Counted from the stretch's first letter, positions 19,056 to 30,728 are shown. The stretch is 64,000 nucleotides of DNA from JALORV01 sp963769745 (GCA_963769745.1 CAVYNB010000011.1:1-64000); one strand, 5' to 3'. The notes: generated from the letters alone by a model not told the origin. Program-made: numbers and translations.

Positions 19056-19266
19056 CGGTAAGTGCCTGTCAATCGGTACGGGTACGGCGGTTGCAGGGGA
19101 CAGTGCGGGCCAGCGTACCGGGGGCACAAGGCCGACACCCTCCGGCGAACGGATTAGCCGGCAGCCGGCTTCAGCACCCCCTTTCGGGGTAGGCGAGGGT
19201 CGTCCCTGATACGAATCAAGCGCCTGGCGGCCCGGATCGCGGACCATCCGCGCCGGAGACGCCACC

Positions 19267-19608
19267 TTGAACGCCCTTCGCTTGCTTGCCCCTGCGATCG
19301 CCCTGCTGGTGCTGGCAGCGCACTTCTGGCGCGCCCAGTGGTGGCCGCTCGCCGCGCTCTGCGTCGCCCTGGTGGGCCTGCTCGCGCTACGCCGGCCGTG
19401 GGTCGCACGACTGGTGCAGACCGCACTGATGCTCGGGACGATCGAATGGCTGCGCACGCTGGCTGCGCTGGCGGCGACCCGGATGGCGCTGGGTCAGCCC
19501 TATACCCGGATGAGCCTGATCCTCGGCGCAGTCGCGCTGGCCACGCTGGCGAGCGCGCTGGTGTTCCGTGCGCGTGCGCTGCGGGAGCGCTACGGCCTCG
19601 GCCGATGA
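19267..19608 (+). CDS. Small integral membrane protein (113 aa)
   Basis: The product is mostly hydrophobic, with about four predicted helices and basic loops (F-R-A-R-A-L-R-E-R-Y at the C terminus). I do not recognise a named family. The start is TTG 19267, which gives the first helix directly. It stands alone between the divergent lipoprotein gene and the convergent M20 hydrolase gene. The 210 bases upstream of it hold only the shared, gene-free intergenic region. Confidence 0.6.
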   Translation: MNALRLLAPAIALLVLAAHFWRAQWWPLAALCVALVGLLALRRPWVARLVQTALMLGTIEWLRTLAALAATRMALGQPYTRMSLILGAVALATLASALVFRARALRERYGLGR

Positions 19609-19618
19609 ATGTGACGGC

Positions 19619-20809
<1,191 letters not shown>

Positions 20810-20877
20810 CGTCGGGTCACGGTCGGCGGAGGGACAGGGAGCTTACGCCGCACCGACAGTCGGATCGGGAGCCGAGC

Positions 20878-23800
20878 ATGGTATCCACGACGGGCGGAAC
20901 GCTCAATCCGGTGCGCGACGGTCCGCCGAGGCTGCGGCTGCTGGGTGCGGTCGAACTCGATGGCCCGGTCAGCCTGCGTTTCCTGCCCGAGCGCCGCTTT
21001 CGCCTGCTGGCGTACCTCGCACTGAACGAGGCATGGGTCGCGCGCGACCAACTGGCCCATCTGTTCTGGCCGGACCGAACCCAGGAAGCAGCCCGCAACA
21101 ACCTGCGCAAGCTGCTGCTCGAGGTCCGCGCACTCGGCGTGCCCGCGCTCGACGACTCGCGCCACGCGACTGCGCTGGCAGGTCGACCACGATGCGGCGG
21201 ATCTTGCGAAGTCCCATGCGCAGAACGACCATCGATCCGTACTGAATCTGTACCGCGGCACGCCGCTGCACGGACTGGATGGTGGCGACAGTCCGGCCTT
21301 CGCGGCCTGGCTGCGCAGCGAGCGGCTGCGATTGCGAACAATGTGGCGCGAATCGGTGCTCGCCACCGTGCGCGACGTGGCCCCGCAAATCGCGGTCGAT
21401 CTCTCCCAGCGCTTGCTGGACGACGATCCCTACGACGAAGACGCCGTGCGCATGCAGATGCGAGCGTTCGCAGCGCTCGGGCGCACTGCCGATGTCGCGC
21501 GGACCTACCGGACGTTTGCCGAACGTGTGACCGAAGAACTCGGTGTCGATGTTGCAATCGAGACGCGCAATCTTGCCCGCGAGCTACAGCTCGACAAGCC
21601 GTTGGCACAAACGGGGGCGCCGGCAGCGACGTCGAACGAGGGCTCGGATGGTTTCATCGGCCGCGGCGCCGAGCTGGCCGAGTTGCAGGGGCTGCTGGCG
21701 GATCCGCAATGCCGGTTGATCACCGTGACGGGTCCGGGAGGCATGGGCAAGAGCCGACTGGTCAAGGAGTTGATTCACCGACGGTCGTCAGCGTGCTGAC
21801 GAGACGGTCTGCTGGATCGCGCTCGACGACCTGACCGACATCGCCCAAGTGGCACCGCGCGTCGCGCGTGAACTCGGTCTTGAAACGACGGCACTGCAGA
21901 ACCCGATCGACGTGGTGGCGCGACGCACCTTGCGCCGTTGACGCGCATCCTGGTGTTCGACAACTCCGAACACCTCGCGAGCCTCAGCGATCTGATCGAG
22001 CGGATGGCTGGCGGGTGCTCGCCGAGCTCAAGATTCTCGCGACCTCGCGCGCGCGCATCGGCGTCAAGAGTGAATGGCTCGTGAACTTACGCGGCCTCGA
22101 GGTTCCGTCGGCCGACACGGGCGATGTCGTGCTGCAGTCGGACGCAGCGCGCCTGTTCATCGCACAGGCGCAGTTGGCGCAGCCGCGCTTCGACCCTGCC
22201 GGCAATGCCCGCAGCGTGGCCGGTCTGGTTCGCGCGCTGGGTGGCATGCCGCTCGCGATCCTGTTGGCGGCGAGCTGGGTCCGACTGCTGCCGGTGGGCG
22301 ACATGGTGTCGGACCTAACGCACTTGCTCGATGTGCTCGAGCAAGCGGACGAGGGGGATGAGCGGCCGGAGCATCGCAGCGTGCGCGCGACCTTTGAGCA
22401 ATCGTGGCGCCTGCTGTCGCCGGCGGAGCAGCAGCTGCTGAAGACGCTTTCGGTGTTTGCCGGCACCTTTACGCGCGCTGCGGTTCACGATGTCTCACAG
22501 GCTCCCTTGCCGGTGCTGGGGTCATTGATCGACAAGTCACTGGTGCAGATCGACGGCGACGCGCGGTGCTCCCTGCACCCGCTGATCCAGCAGTTCGCGG
22601 CACAGAAGCTCGGCGCGGATTCGCTGCAGCGAGCCGAGGCACGCGATCTGCACGCGGCGTCGTATGCGCGCCTGATGGACCAGTTTGGGCACTTCAACTC
22701 GATCGACCAGACGGCCGCGCTGCGCACCATAGGGACCGAACTCTCGAACGTTCTCGTCGGTTGGGAGTGGGCCATCGTCCAGCGACGCGGCGATTGGCTG
22801 CAGCAATGCACGAGCGGCCTGTCGAACTACTTTCAGGCGCGTGGTCCGATCAATCTCGGCATCCAGCTCTTTGTGCGCGCGGAAGGCGCACTCTTGGGTT
22901 CAGGAACTACTTCAAGCGACAGCGCGTGGGGAGTGCCGCTGGAACTTGCCGCGCTCCACTACTGGAGTGGCAACTACCGCGAAGTCGAAGCGGCAGGCCG
23001 ACGGGCGCTCGCCGCAGCGCGGGCACGAGGGAGCGCCTATGCGATCCGCTTCAGCCTGAACACGGTGGGCCTCGCGCTCCAGCGCCAGGGTCATCTGCGC
23101 GAGGCCGATCGCTTTCTTTCGGAAGCGCTCAAACGGGCCCGTTCAGGGCACGTGCCCGACGAGGTGGCGTCATTCGCTGGCAATCTTGTCGGCATCAAGC
23201 GCGAACTGGGAGACGAAGTGTCCGCACTCGCTCTGGCGAAAGAGGCACTCGAGAGCCATCGGACGAATGGGCATCGGATCGGCGAAATCAGCATGCACAA
23301 TGAACTCGGCTTGCTCCTGCACGCGGCCGACAAACCGCGGCTCGCCGTTGATGCCTTTGAAAGCGGCTTGCGGCTGGCCGAGGGCAGCGGCCTCGAAGCT
23401 CGCAGAAGCATCCTGCTCACCCATTGCGCCTCTGCGTTGCTCGACCACGGCGACATCCATCGCGCCCGCGAACTGTGTCGCGAGGCGCTGCAGACGCTGG
23501 TGGACTCAGGCTTCGTAGGTGCGCAACCGACGTGCCGCCGTACGCTGGCGGCCATCGAGTCGGCCGCCGGCAACATGAATGCAGCACAAGAACAGCTGAT
23601 CGAGACAGTTGCAGTCAGCCGAAAAGTCGCGACGGTCGTGGCGATTGCACCCGCCCTGCGCGAGGGAGCTAACTTTCTGGAACGACACGGCGATCCGTTC
23701 GTCGCGCTGCGCTTGATTGCCTGCGCCGACGCGCATCGGGTATCTCAGGCAACGCTGCTGGCGCGCTACCGCGACACCGCGGATCGATTGCGAAAGCGCC

Positions 23801-23901
23801 TCGATCCTTCAGCGGTGCTCGCAGCGGAAGCCTCTGGCGCAGCGCTCTCCCTCGACGCCGGATTGGACGAGCTGGCCCAAGCTCTAGGCACGCACGGCTG
23901 A
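20878..23901 (+). pseudogene. SARP/BTAD-ATPase-TPR transcriptional regulator, four frameshifts
   Basis: The reconstructed product is about 1000 residues. Its domains in order are a small OmpR/PhoB-type DNA-binding domain (about 20-100), a bacterial transcriptional activator (BTAD) helical repeat region (about 105-245), an AAA/NB-ARC-like ATPase with P-loop T-G-P-G-G-M-G-K-S-R (about 282) and Walker B-like I-L-V-F-D-N-S-E-H, and a long C-terminal TPR region (about 600-980). This is the AfsR/SARP-like signal-integrating architecture. Frame breaks lie near 21175, 21790, 21930 and 22010; from 22010 the frame is open for 1.9 kb. It is followed on the same strand by an operon of exported proteins and is its likely regulator. 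The GTG/ATG choice is supported by the start at 20878 (ATG). Confidence 0.75.
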
Positions 23902-23952
23902 GGTTCGAGCCCACGGCACTTGCTGCCGCTGCCGGCGCTCCTTGATCTCCTG

Positions 23953-23982
23953 GAAACCGCGAAACGGTCGCGAAACGGTCGC
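23953..23982 (+). repeat. Tandem 11-bp direct repeats, possible SARP operator
   Basis: Two exact copies of GAAACGGTCGC lie at 23961-23971 and 23972-23982, and a third GAAAC occurs at 23953-23957. The repeat period of 11 bp equals one helical turn, and the unit can be read as a 7-bp heptamer plus a 4-bp spacer. This is the geometry bound by SARP-family activators. The repeats sit between the SARP-like regulator gene and the next operon, 43 bases before the start of the 66-aa protein. A weak -10-like TAGCTT starts five bases after the second copy. Confidence 0.55.
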
Positions 23983-24024
23983 GCGCCTAGCTTGTGTCCA
24001 CGACGGACATGAACGAGGCGACCG

Positions 24025-24225
24025 ATGAACGACCCCGAGATCTTCATTGTGCGCATCTGGCGCCAGCTGGCCGGCGGCTTTCGCGCCAGCGTTCGGCGGG
24101 TCGATGAGGAACAACCCCACCTTTTCACCGCCGCCACTCAGGTGGCGCGGTATCTGGAGCAAGTCGAGCCGCCTGCGCAGAACAGCTCGAACCCACTGCA
24201 GGCTCCGTTGAAGGAAGCGCCATGA
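24025..24225 (+). CDS. Small conserved-looking protein (66 aa) of SARP-linked operon
   Basis: ATG 24025 has GAGG about nine bases upstream. The soluble product has N-terminal beta-like sequence (E-I-F-I-V-R-I-W-R), a short G-G-F-R-A-S-V-R-R-V strand pair, and a helix ending A-T-Q-V-A-R-Y-L-E-Q-V. I do not recognise a named family. Its stop overlaps the next start (ATGA at 24222), so translation of the two is probably coupled. It is the first gene after the 11-bp repeats. It may be a regulator partner or a cytoplasmic accessory protein; this is inference from position only. Confidence 0.65.
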   Translation: MNDPEIFIVRIWRQLAGGFRASVRRVDEEQPHLFTAATQVARYLEQVEPPAQNSSNPLQAPLKEAP

Positions 24226-24773
24226 ACTCACGACGTACGTCCGTCATGGGCTTCGGCAGTCGAGCGCAAATCGTCTGGACCGCAGCTTCCTTTGGCGCGC
24301 TGGGGTTCGGCGTGCTGATCTACGCGCTCATGCGGACGCAGGCTGCCGCATTTCTTCCTTCGGGGTGGCATCACCCCATACTCGTGAGTTCGGAGCTGCC
24401 GCTCGCGTCTGCGCTCATCGATGGGGCGCCGACGTTTCTGCACGCGCTCGCCATGTCGCTTCTGGTGGTGGTTGCGACCCAGGCGGCAACTCCGCGCGGC
24501 CGCGGCGCCTGCTGTGCCGCCGTGTGTGCGGTCGAGTTCGCATTCGAATTTGCGCAGCACACAGTTGTCGCGGCCCTGCTTCTCGGCTCTGTGACCGCTT
24601 TGCCAATGGTGGGCGGCATCGGCGGTCTGTGGCGCTCGTACGTAACGCACGGAACGTTCGATCCGCTCGATCTTGTCGCGGCATGCGCCGGCTGTCTTGC
24701 CGCTTTTGCCGTATGTGCGCGCGCCGTACGTGACCGACCGATCACATTGGGAGCACACCATGCAACGGATTGA
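24222..24773 (+). CDS. Multi-pass membrane protein of SARP-linked operon
   Basis: This 183-residue protein has four or five hydrophobic helices (for example A-S-F-G-A-L-G-F-G-V-L-I-Y-A-L and A-L-A-M-S-L-L-V-V-V-A-T). It has a loop W-H-H-P-I-L-V-S-S-E-L-P and a region V-E-F-A-F-E-F-A-Q-H carrying acidic and His residues within a hydrophobic face. That pattern resembles VanZ-like or DUF2238-like small membrane proteins, but the match is too weak to name. Its start overlaps the 66-aa gene, and its end overlaps the PKD gene by 14 bases, which indicates one transcript. Confidence 0.65.
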   Translation: MNSRRTSVMGFGSRAQIVWTAASFGALGFGVLIYALMRTQAAAFLPSGWHHPILVSSELPLASALIDGAPTFLHALAMSLLVVVATQAATPRGRGACCAAVCAVEFAFEFAQHTVVAALLLGSVTALPMVGGIGGLWRSYVTHGTFDPLDLVAACAGCLAAFAVCARAVRDRPITLGAHHATD

Positions 24774-27004
24774 ACAGTGGAAGCGAATCACGGCGGTGGT
24801 GCCGGTTGTAGTGTTTGGCGTGGCGTCGCTCGTTGCCAGCGGGGGTGGCGATGTCACCTACGATCCAGATTGTGGGTACTTCGCCCTTACTGAAAACAGT
24901 TGCTTTCGGGCTGCACCGCCGGGTCCCTCCGCACCGCCGGTAGCGCAGTCCAAGCGCTTTCCCGTCGTAGCGGTTCCCAGCGTCGGCGCGCGCGCTGCGA
25001 TCATGTCCACCGAACGCGAGAACGACGATCCGCAGCGTCCCGTGCAGAAGTTCGGCAGTCTGTTCACGTTTGTGCCGCCGGCGCTGGGTCAAGCGGCCGC
25101 ACTGGCCGGCCCCACGGATCAGACTTTCATCGCTTCGCGCCGCCCTGATCTGGCGGGCCACAACACAACGCTCGCGACGGATGCCTCGGGAGATGCGACG
25201 GCCATCTGGGAGGCGAGCAATGCCGGCACGCCCGAGCTGTATGCCAGCCAGTTCTCGGCCGTCTTGGGCGGCTGGGGACCGCGCTTTCTGCTTGCCACGC
25301 TCGGTCGGCTAGGTGTGTCCGCGGAGCGCGTCGCGATGGATGGTCGGGGAGGCGCTCTGGTCGCCTGGTCCGAGAGCGAGGACCTGATACGCACCCGCAT
25401 CTACCTTCCCGCGCAGGGGTGGCTGCCGCCGCTGGCCCCGATCAGCGCGGCCGCGGGCGGGTTGTACGACGTGGCGATGCGACCGCAATCAGGCGTTCGT
25501 CTTGTACAGCGATGCGGCCTTCAACCTCGTCGTTGCACCACTCGAAAGCTACACCTGGGGTACGCCAATCCGCCTGGTATCCAACTTTGGAGGCGGTGTC
25601 GGCCTGCCGCGGCTCGCGGTCCACCGCGATGCGCCTCTCGGCAGCACGGTGGTCGTCTGGGACCAGCCCGACGGCATCTATTTCAATCGCATCACCTTGA
25701 ACGGGCCGGAGTTTCCCACTGGCCAGAAGGTTCCGGGCAGCGACAACGGGATCGAACCCCAAGTGGTGATGGCAGCGAACGAAGAGACCACTGTCATCTG
25801 GAAAGTAAGGCTCGGCGGTACGTTGGCCAATCGCGCCATCGGCCGCGTCTGGGGCGCCGCGGAAAGTATCGCGGGCGGCAGCCCCAATGCGCGACTGGTC
25901 GGAGACTCGCTGGGCAATGCGCTCATGGTCTGCGAGCGGCGACGGCAAGGTGTTCGCGACGCGCTTCATCCGCGGCAGCGGCTGGCAACCGCAGCAGGAA
26001 ATCGGCGCCGACCTGGTTCAGCAGGGTGTGGCCGACGTGGCCATGGATGACAACGGCCGCGCTCTGGCGGTGTGGGAGCAGGTGATCACGGCGACACCCG
26101 ATCCGCTCGACACGCGCATCGCGACCGCCGTGATCGGCGCGCCCGTCGCACGCTTCAGCAGCAGTCCCGATCCGGCGCAGGTGAACGTGACGGTCGTCTT
26201 CGACGCCACCGCCAGCAGCGATCCCGGCGGTTCGATCGCCCGCTACGACTGGGCACATGGGCGATGGTATGCGCCGTGTCGTCAACGAGAGTTCGATTCT
26301 CAACCATGTGTACGCCCAGGCCGGCACCTACCGGGCGAAGCTGGTGGTGACCGACAACTCAGGGCTCGTGTCCGAGGCGTTCAAGGACGTGGTCGTCGGT
26401 GCGAGCTCGCTCTACGGCATCAACCTGCTGGTCAATCCGGCCTTCGAGTCGCCGGTGTCGGTGGGCTTTCTGCCGACCGCGCCCGGCAACTGGCGGGGCG
26501 ATGTCGCGGTGTCGGTCGGCGCAGAGCGCGGGATCACGCCGCGCAGCGCACCGAACATGCTGCGCTTCGACGCCACCGGCGACGTCGGCAGCACCAACAC
26601 GCTTCGCGAGCCAGCAGTGGCAGATCGTCGACGTCAGCGCATTGGCGGCCGACATCGCCGCCGGCCGTGTGCGCGCTGACGCCAGTGCCTGGTTCAACCG
26701 CGTGGTCGGCGACTCCACGACCGACCGACGCTTCGACATCCGCCTGCTGGCGTTCAACGTGGCCGCTGTCGATCTGCCCGCGGCCTACGTCGCCGGCACG
26801 CAGCTCGCGGTGCAGGCCGCCAGCATCCAGACCGTCGGGCAACGTCGTGGCAACAGGCGGCGCTGAACATGATCTTGCCAGCCGGCACGCGCTTGCTGCT
26901 GGTGGAGATCTACGCGTTCGAAGACGTGGTCAACGACGCCACGACCGCCGGAGTTCGCGGGGCACTACGCCGATGACATTTCACTGGTGCTGACCCGCAA
27001 CTGA
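24760..27004 (+). pseudogene. Exported repeat protein with PKD domain, about seven frameshifts
   Basis: ATG 24760 (ribosome site GGGAG) opens a signal-like helix followed by A-S-G-G-G-D. The reconstructed protein is about 740 residues. An N-terminal series of about 50-residue repeats each contains a small-hydrophobic-Trp core (A-I-W-E-A, L-V-A-W-S, V-V-V-W-D, T-V-I-W-K, L-A-V-W-E), suggesting a beta-propeller. Then comes a PKD domain (F-D-A-T-A-S-S-D-P-G-G-S-I and D-W-D-M-G-D-G) and a C-terminal beta-sandwich opening N-L-L-V-N-P-A-F-E-S, like carbohydrate-binding modules. Breaks lie near 25480, 25930, 26260, 26610, 26835, 26845 and 26950; most behave as +1 insertions. Likely role: cell-surface binding. 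No catalytic motif is visible. Confidence 0.7.
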
Positions 27005-27059
27005 GCCGCAACCGAGCCGAACTGAGGAGCACGACATGAAGAAGTCGGCCTGAAGTCCT

Positions 27060-28739
27060 TTGAAAATCATTGTCCGCACTGGGGCGTCGCTCGGCATCGT
27101 GCTTGCCCTCGCCGGGTGCGGCGGCTCGGCCGATGTTCCGGAATCAATGACCGCCGCGTGGCCGAGCCGGAGCCCGGCAGCCTCCGAACCGCGGCCGAAG
27201 AGGCCGACGGATCAACTGGCAGCGCGCGGGCGACCGCGAGCGGCCCGGTCGTGCTCAGGATCCTGGTGCAGCCGACCGGCGCGACGGTCGCCAGCGGCAG
27301 CGGGGTCAGCTTCAGCGTCAGCGCGGCCGCCGCCACGAACGGTGGGCCACTGCGTTACCGCTGGAACGGACCCAATGGATTGATTGGGAGCGCAACGACC
27401 GCCACCCTGTCGATCTCCGCCGCGACGACTTCGGACGTTGGCAACTATGCCGTCACGGTGTCCGACCGCACGGGCTCGATCACCAGCAACAAGGTCGCTT
27501 TGAACGTGATCAGTGCCGGTTGGGCACAGGTCGGCGGCCGTGCGTTGGTCACATCGCCCAGCTCGCAACAGCCGTCACTGGCGCTGTGTGGCCAACCGAC
27601 GGTGGCGTGGATCGAGACGCTCTCGGCAGGTGGCGCAGGACGCCTTTCCGTATGGCGTTTCAATGGCACCGCGTGGTCTGCACTCGGCGGGGTGCTCAAT
27701 CAGATTCTCGGGGCGAACGCGGCCGAACCGACGCTCGATTGCGTTGATGGCCAACCGGTGGTCGCATGGACGGAAGGGCCTGGAGCCGCGCGCAACTTGT
27801 ATGTGAAGCGCTGGAACGGCAGCGCCTGGGTGGCCGTGTCTGCAGCCGGGGCAGCAGGTGTCGCGCTGAATCAGAACAGCCGGCAGCACCGCCAGCAAGC
27901 CGGTCCTGCGAGTGAACAGCGCACTGCCGACGACTGATCCCAAGCGGCCAACGATCGGACAGCTGCCGCAGTACTCCGCGCTCGCATGGATCGAGGACGG
28001 GCAAGTAAAGGCCAAGCGCTGGAACGGCTCCGCATGGGAGTTTTACGGCGGTGGGACAGGTCCCGGGAGCAATGGAGTCACTGAGATTTCGCTGACTATC
28101 GACAACATGGATGTGGATGATCCGAGCACGACATCGTTCCCGGTGATCGCGATGAATGTGCCAGCGCCGGCGAGTCGCCGCGCGGTGAGCGCGTCGACCA
28201 ATCGCGGCGGGTGGCGCTCGATCGGTGCGGCGCCCTCGCCGCTGATCCCGAACGGCACGGCGCTGATGCTCGGCGGCATCGGCATGGGCGAAGACCGCGT
28301 CGGCCGCCTCCCGGTCACGGCGTGGATCACCGGGTCGGTGAGCTACTCGATCGATTCCACCCGCTTTGCGTCGGCGGACTTCACGAACGGGCAACTCGGA
28401 CTGATCGCCCCAACGCCAGCCTGGAGTACCTATGCGCCGAGCTTCGCCGTCGGCACTCCAAAGGCCACTTCGTTCGACCCGCGCGAGTTCCGTGTCACTT
28501 GTGGAACCGACATCGTTCCGAGCTTTGGATACGCGATCAGGGAAAGCACGGGCTTCCAGGTGCTGCGCGGGCAATGCAACAACGCTCCGTTCGGCTGGGC
28601 ACGTGTCGTACCGCGAGCCACCGGCGTTGCGCTCGAGGCCTTGTCGCTGCGCATGGCGTCGGAACGCGACCCCGTGGTGGCGGGCGTGCAGCTTGTCAAC
28701 GGGCAGTATCAGCTGTCGGTCTGGCGCTACACGCCTTGA
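27060..28739 (+). pseudogene. Ig-like-domain lipoprotein with Trp-rich repeats, frameshifted
   Basis: A lipoprotein-type leader from TTG 27060 ends in L-A-L-A-G-C-G-G-S. An upstream ATG at 27036 with a good ribosome site runs into a stop after five codons, so the true start is unclear. After a frame change near 27150 an Ig-like domain follows (L-R-Y-R-W-N-G-P-N-G, then T-S-D-V-G-N-Y-A-V-T-V-S). The rest contains repeats with the pattern V-A-W-I/T-E ... W-N-G-S-A-W, as in propeller-like surface proteins. A second shift lies near 27885. The gene ends with V-W-R-Y-T-P. It is the last gene of the SARP-linked cluster and probably sits on the outer membrane or is secreted. Confidence 0.7.
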
Positions 28740-28858
28740 CCAAGACGCGGGGGACGGAGTTCACTGGAAGTTCCGCTCGGTCGTTTTGAACCCGGCGCGT
28801 GCTCGAACGCTCGCTGTCGCCAGCAGCGATCCTCGTCGGTGAACGCTAGACTGCGGGC

Positions 28859-30103
28859 GTGGATATCTCGGCGTCCGCAGCATCGATCGCATCGTCGGGT
28901 CCGGTGAAGGATTCCGGACCCGCGCCGTCGCCCGTCGCGCTGGCGATGATCGACCGGCTGATCGCATTTCCGACGGTCAGCCGCGATTCCAACCTCGGAC
29001 TGATCGAATTCGCGCGCGATGAGCTGGCGCGGCTCGGCGTCCGCTCGCAACTGATCTACGACGTCTCGAAGAAGAAGGCGAATCTCTTTGCGACGCTGTC
29101 ATCCGAACCGGACCGTCTGAAAACCGGTGGACTCGTGCTGTCCGGGCACACCGACACGGTGCCGGTCGATGGTCAGGACTGGACGAGCGACCCGTTCGTG
29201 GCCACCCATCGCGACGGCCGCATCCACGGTCGCGGCACGGCCGACATGAAGGGCTTCATCGCGATTGCGCTGGCCTGGGCGCCGCGCTTCCTGGCGGCGC
29301 AGGATCGCTTGCCGGTGCACCTGTCGCTGACCTACGACGAGGAGACCACCTTTCTCGGCGTGCGCGGACTGGTGGCGGATCTGGCCGAGCGCCGCATCCG
29401 GCCGGCGGGTTGCCTGATCGGCGAGCCGACCGATATGCAGGCGATCGTGGCGCACAAGGGCAAGCGCGATTACTGTTGTCGTGTGCGCGGGCGCGAGTCG
29501 CACTCGGCGCTGACGCCGGAGGGCGTCAATGCGATCGAGTTCGCGGCGCGGCTGATCGCCTTTATCCGCAACCTGGCCGATCGCCTGTCGCGCGACGAGC
29601 CGCGCGATGCGCGCTTCGCGGTGCCGTACAGCACGCTGCAGACCGGTGTGATCAACGGCGGCATTGCAGTCAACGTGGTGCCGCGCGATTGCGAGTTCAA
29701 ATTCGAGATGCGCAATCTGCCGGCAACGTCGCAGGACACACTGAGCCGGGAAATCATGGGATTTGCCGAGCGCCACCTCGTTCCCGAGATGCGCGCCGTG
29801 GCGGCCGATTCAGGCATCGACTTCGAACTCGGCATGAACGTGCCGGCGTTCGGCATCGCGCCCGATGCGCCGCTGGTCCGGTGGGCGCAGCAGGTGGCGC
29901 GCACCGCCGAACGTGGGGCTGGTGCGGTCAGCTTCGGCACCGAGGCGAGCATCTTCTCGGAAGCCGGCATCCCGACGGTGGTGCTGGGGCCGGGCTCGAT
30001 CGAGCAGGCGCACAAGCCCGACGAATACATCAGCTACGAACAGGTCGCTGCGTGCGAGCAATTGTTCGAACGCATGATCGCAGAGCCCTGGACGCCGCAA
30101 TGA
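28859..30103 (+). CDS. argE: Acetylornithine deacetylase
   Basis: This is a 414-residue M20A peptidase-family enzyme. Its metal-site motifs are S-G-H-T-D-T-V-P-V, the bridging Asp in R-G-T-A-D-M-K-G-F, and the acidic pair in Y-D-E-E-T. The ArgE-typical substrate region H-K-G-K-R-D-Y follows, with the final His in E-Q-A-H-K-P-D-E-Y-I. It hydrolyses N2-acetylornithine to ornithine in arginine biosynthesis. GTG 28859 is the longest reasonable start; a later start before A-M-I-D-R-L-I-A-F-P-T-V would remove a low-complexity Ser/Ala leader. The stop overlaps the start of the next lipoprotein gene (ATGA), an unusual pairing for argE. Confidence 0.9.
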   Translation: MDISASAASIASSGPVKDSGPAPSPVALAMIDRLIAFPTVSRDSNLGLIEFARDELARLGVRSQLIYDVSKKKANLFATLSSEPDRLKTGGLVLSGHTDTVPVDGQDWTSDPFVATHRDGRIHGRGTADMKGFIAIALAWAPRFLAAQDRLPVHLSLTYDEETTFLGVRGLVADLAERRIRPAGCLIGEPTDMQAIVAHKGKRDYCCRVRGRESHSALTPEGVNAIEFAARLIAFIRNLADRLSRDEPRDARFAVPYSTLQTGVINGGIAVNVVPRDCEFKFEMRNLPATSQDTLSREIMGFAERHLVPEMRAVAADSGIDFELGMNVPAFGIAPDAPLVRWAQQVARTAERGAGAVSFGTEASIFSEAGIPTVVLGPGSIEQAHKPDEYISYEQVAACEQLFERMIAEPWTPQ

Positions 30104-30728
30104 AGAATTCGCAACCGACCGCCGGGCGCCCGATCGCAGTCGCGATCGCGTCAGTGGCCTGTGCGCTGAGCTGTTGCACTGGGCGCGGGTTGCAAGCCGA
30201 ACGCTCCGGACAAGTCGACACCATCAGGTCCGGTCGCCAGCGAGTACGACGCAACGCCGACGACAACCGCAGCCGCCACGCCAGCGGCAGTTCCGACGGC
30301 GCCGATGAAAGGCATCGTCGCCGGTGCCGGAGTGGATCCGAAGGCATCCAAGGCCGAAGGCAAGCCACCCGTCCTCGACTTTCGCCGTGCCGCGCACGGT
30401 GGCGGTGGGCAAGTCTGACGACGTGTCGTTCGTGATTCAGGGCGCCTCGATCGAACCGCGCAACCCCGAATCCGTGCGGCTGGTGCTGCTGGTGCGGATG
30501 AACAACCGGTCCGCCTATGGCGCAAACCTGTGGGACGCAAACTTCCGGCTCATCACGCACAACGCGGTGATCCCGGCCAACGGCGGACTCAACGTGGTGG
30601 TGGATCCGCGCAGCGACTCGATGCTGGAGCGCGTGCAGTTCGTCGTGCCGCTCACGTCGGTCCCGCGCGCGTTGAAGCTCGAGCACGGTGGCGAGTCGGT
30701 GGAACTGCCACTGCGCTTTGTCCCATGA
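30100..30728 (+). CDS. Predicted lipoprotein coupled to argE, frameshifted
   Basis: ATG 30100 overlaps the argE stop. The leader is hydrophobic, and after a frame correction near 30172 it runs into G-A-G-C-K-P-N-A-P, a plausible lipobox. A Pro/Thr/Ala-rich linker follows (T-P-T-T-T-A-A-A-T-P). A second correction near 30395 leads to a compact C-terminal domain with T-V-A-V-G-K-S-D-D-V-S-F and N-N-R-S-A-Y-G-A-N-L-W-D, probably an all-beta fold. I do not recognise the family. Its stop overlaps the start of the molybdopterin oxidoreductase gene, so all three are likely translated from one message. Confidence 0.65.

Noticed and set aside
23901..23930. TPsiC-like GGTTCGAGCCC suggesting a tRNA
   Set aside because: No acceptor, D or anticodon arms can be folded around it.
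27036..27053. Five-codon open frame with a good ribosome site before the Ig-like gene
   Set aside because: Probably the broken start of the Ig-like protein rather than a leader peptide, since no attenuator structure follows.
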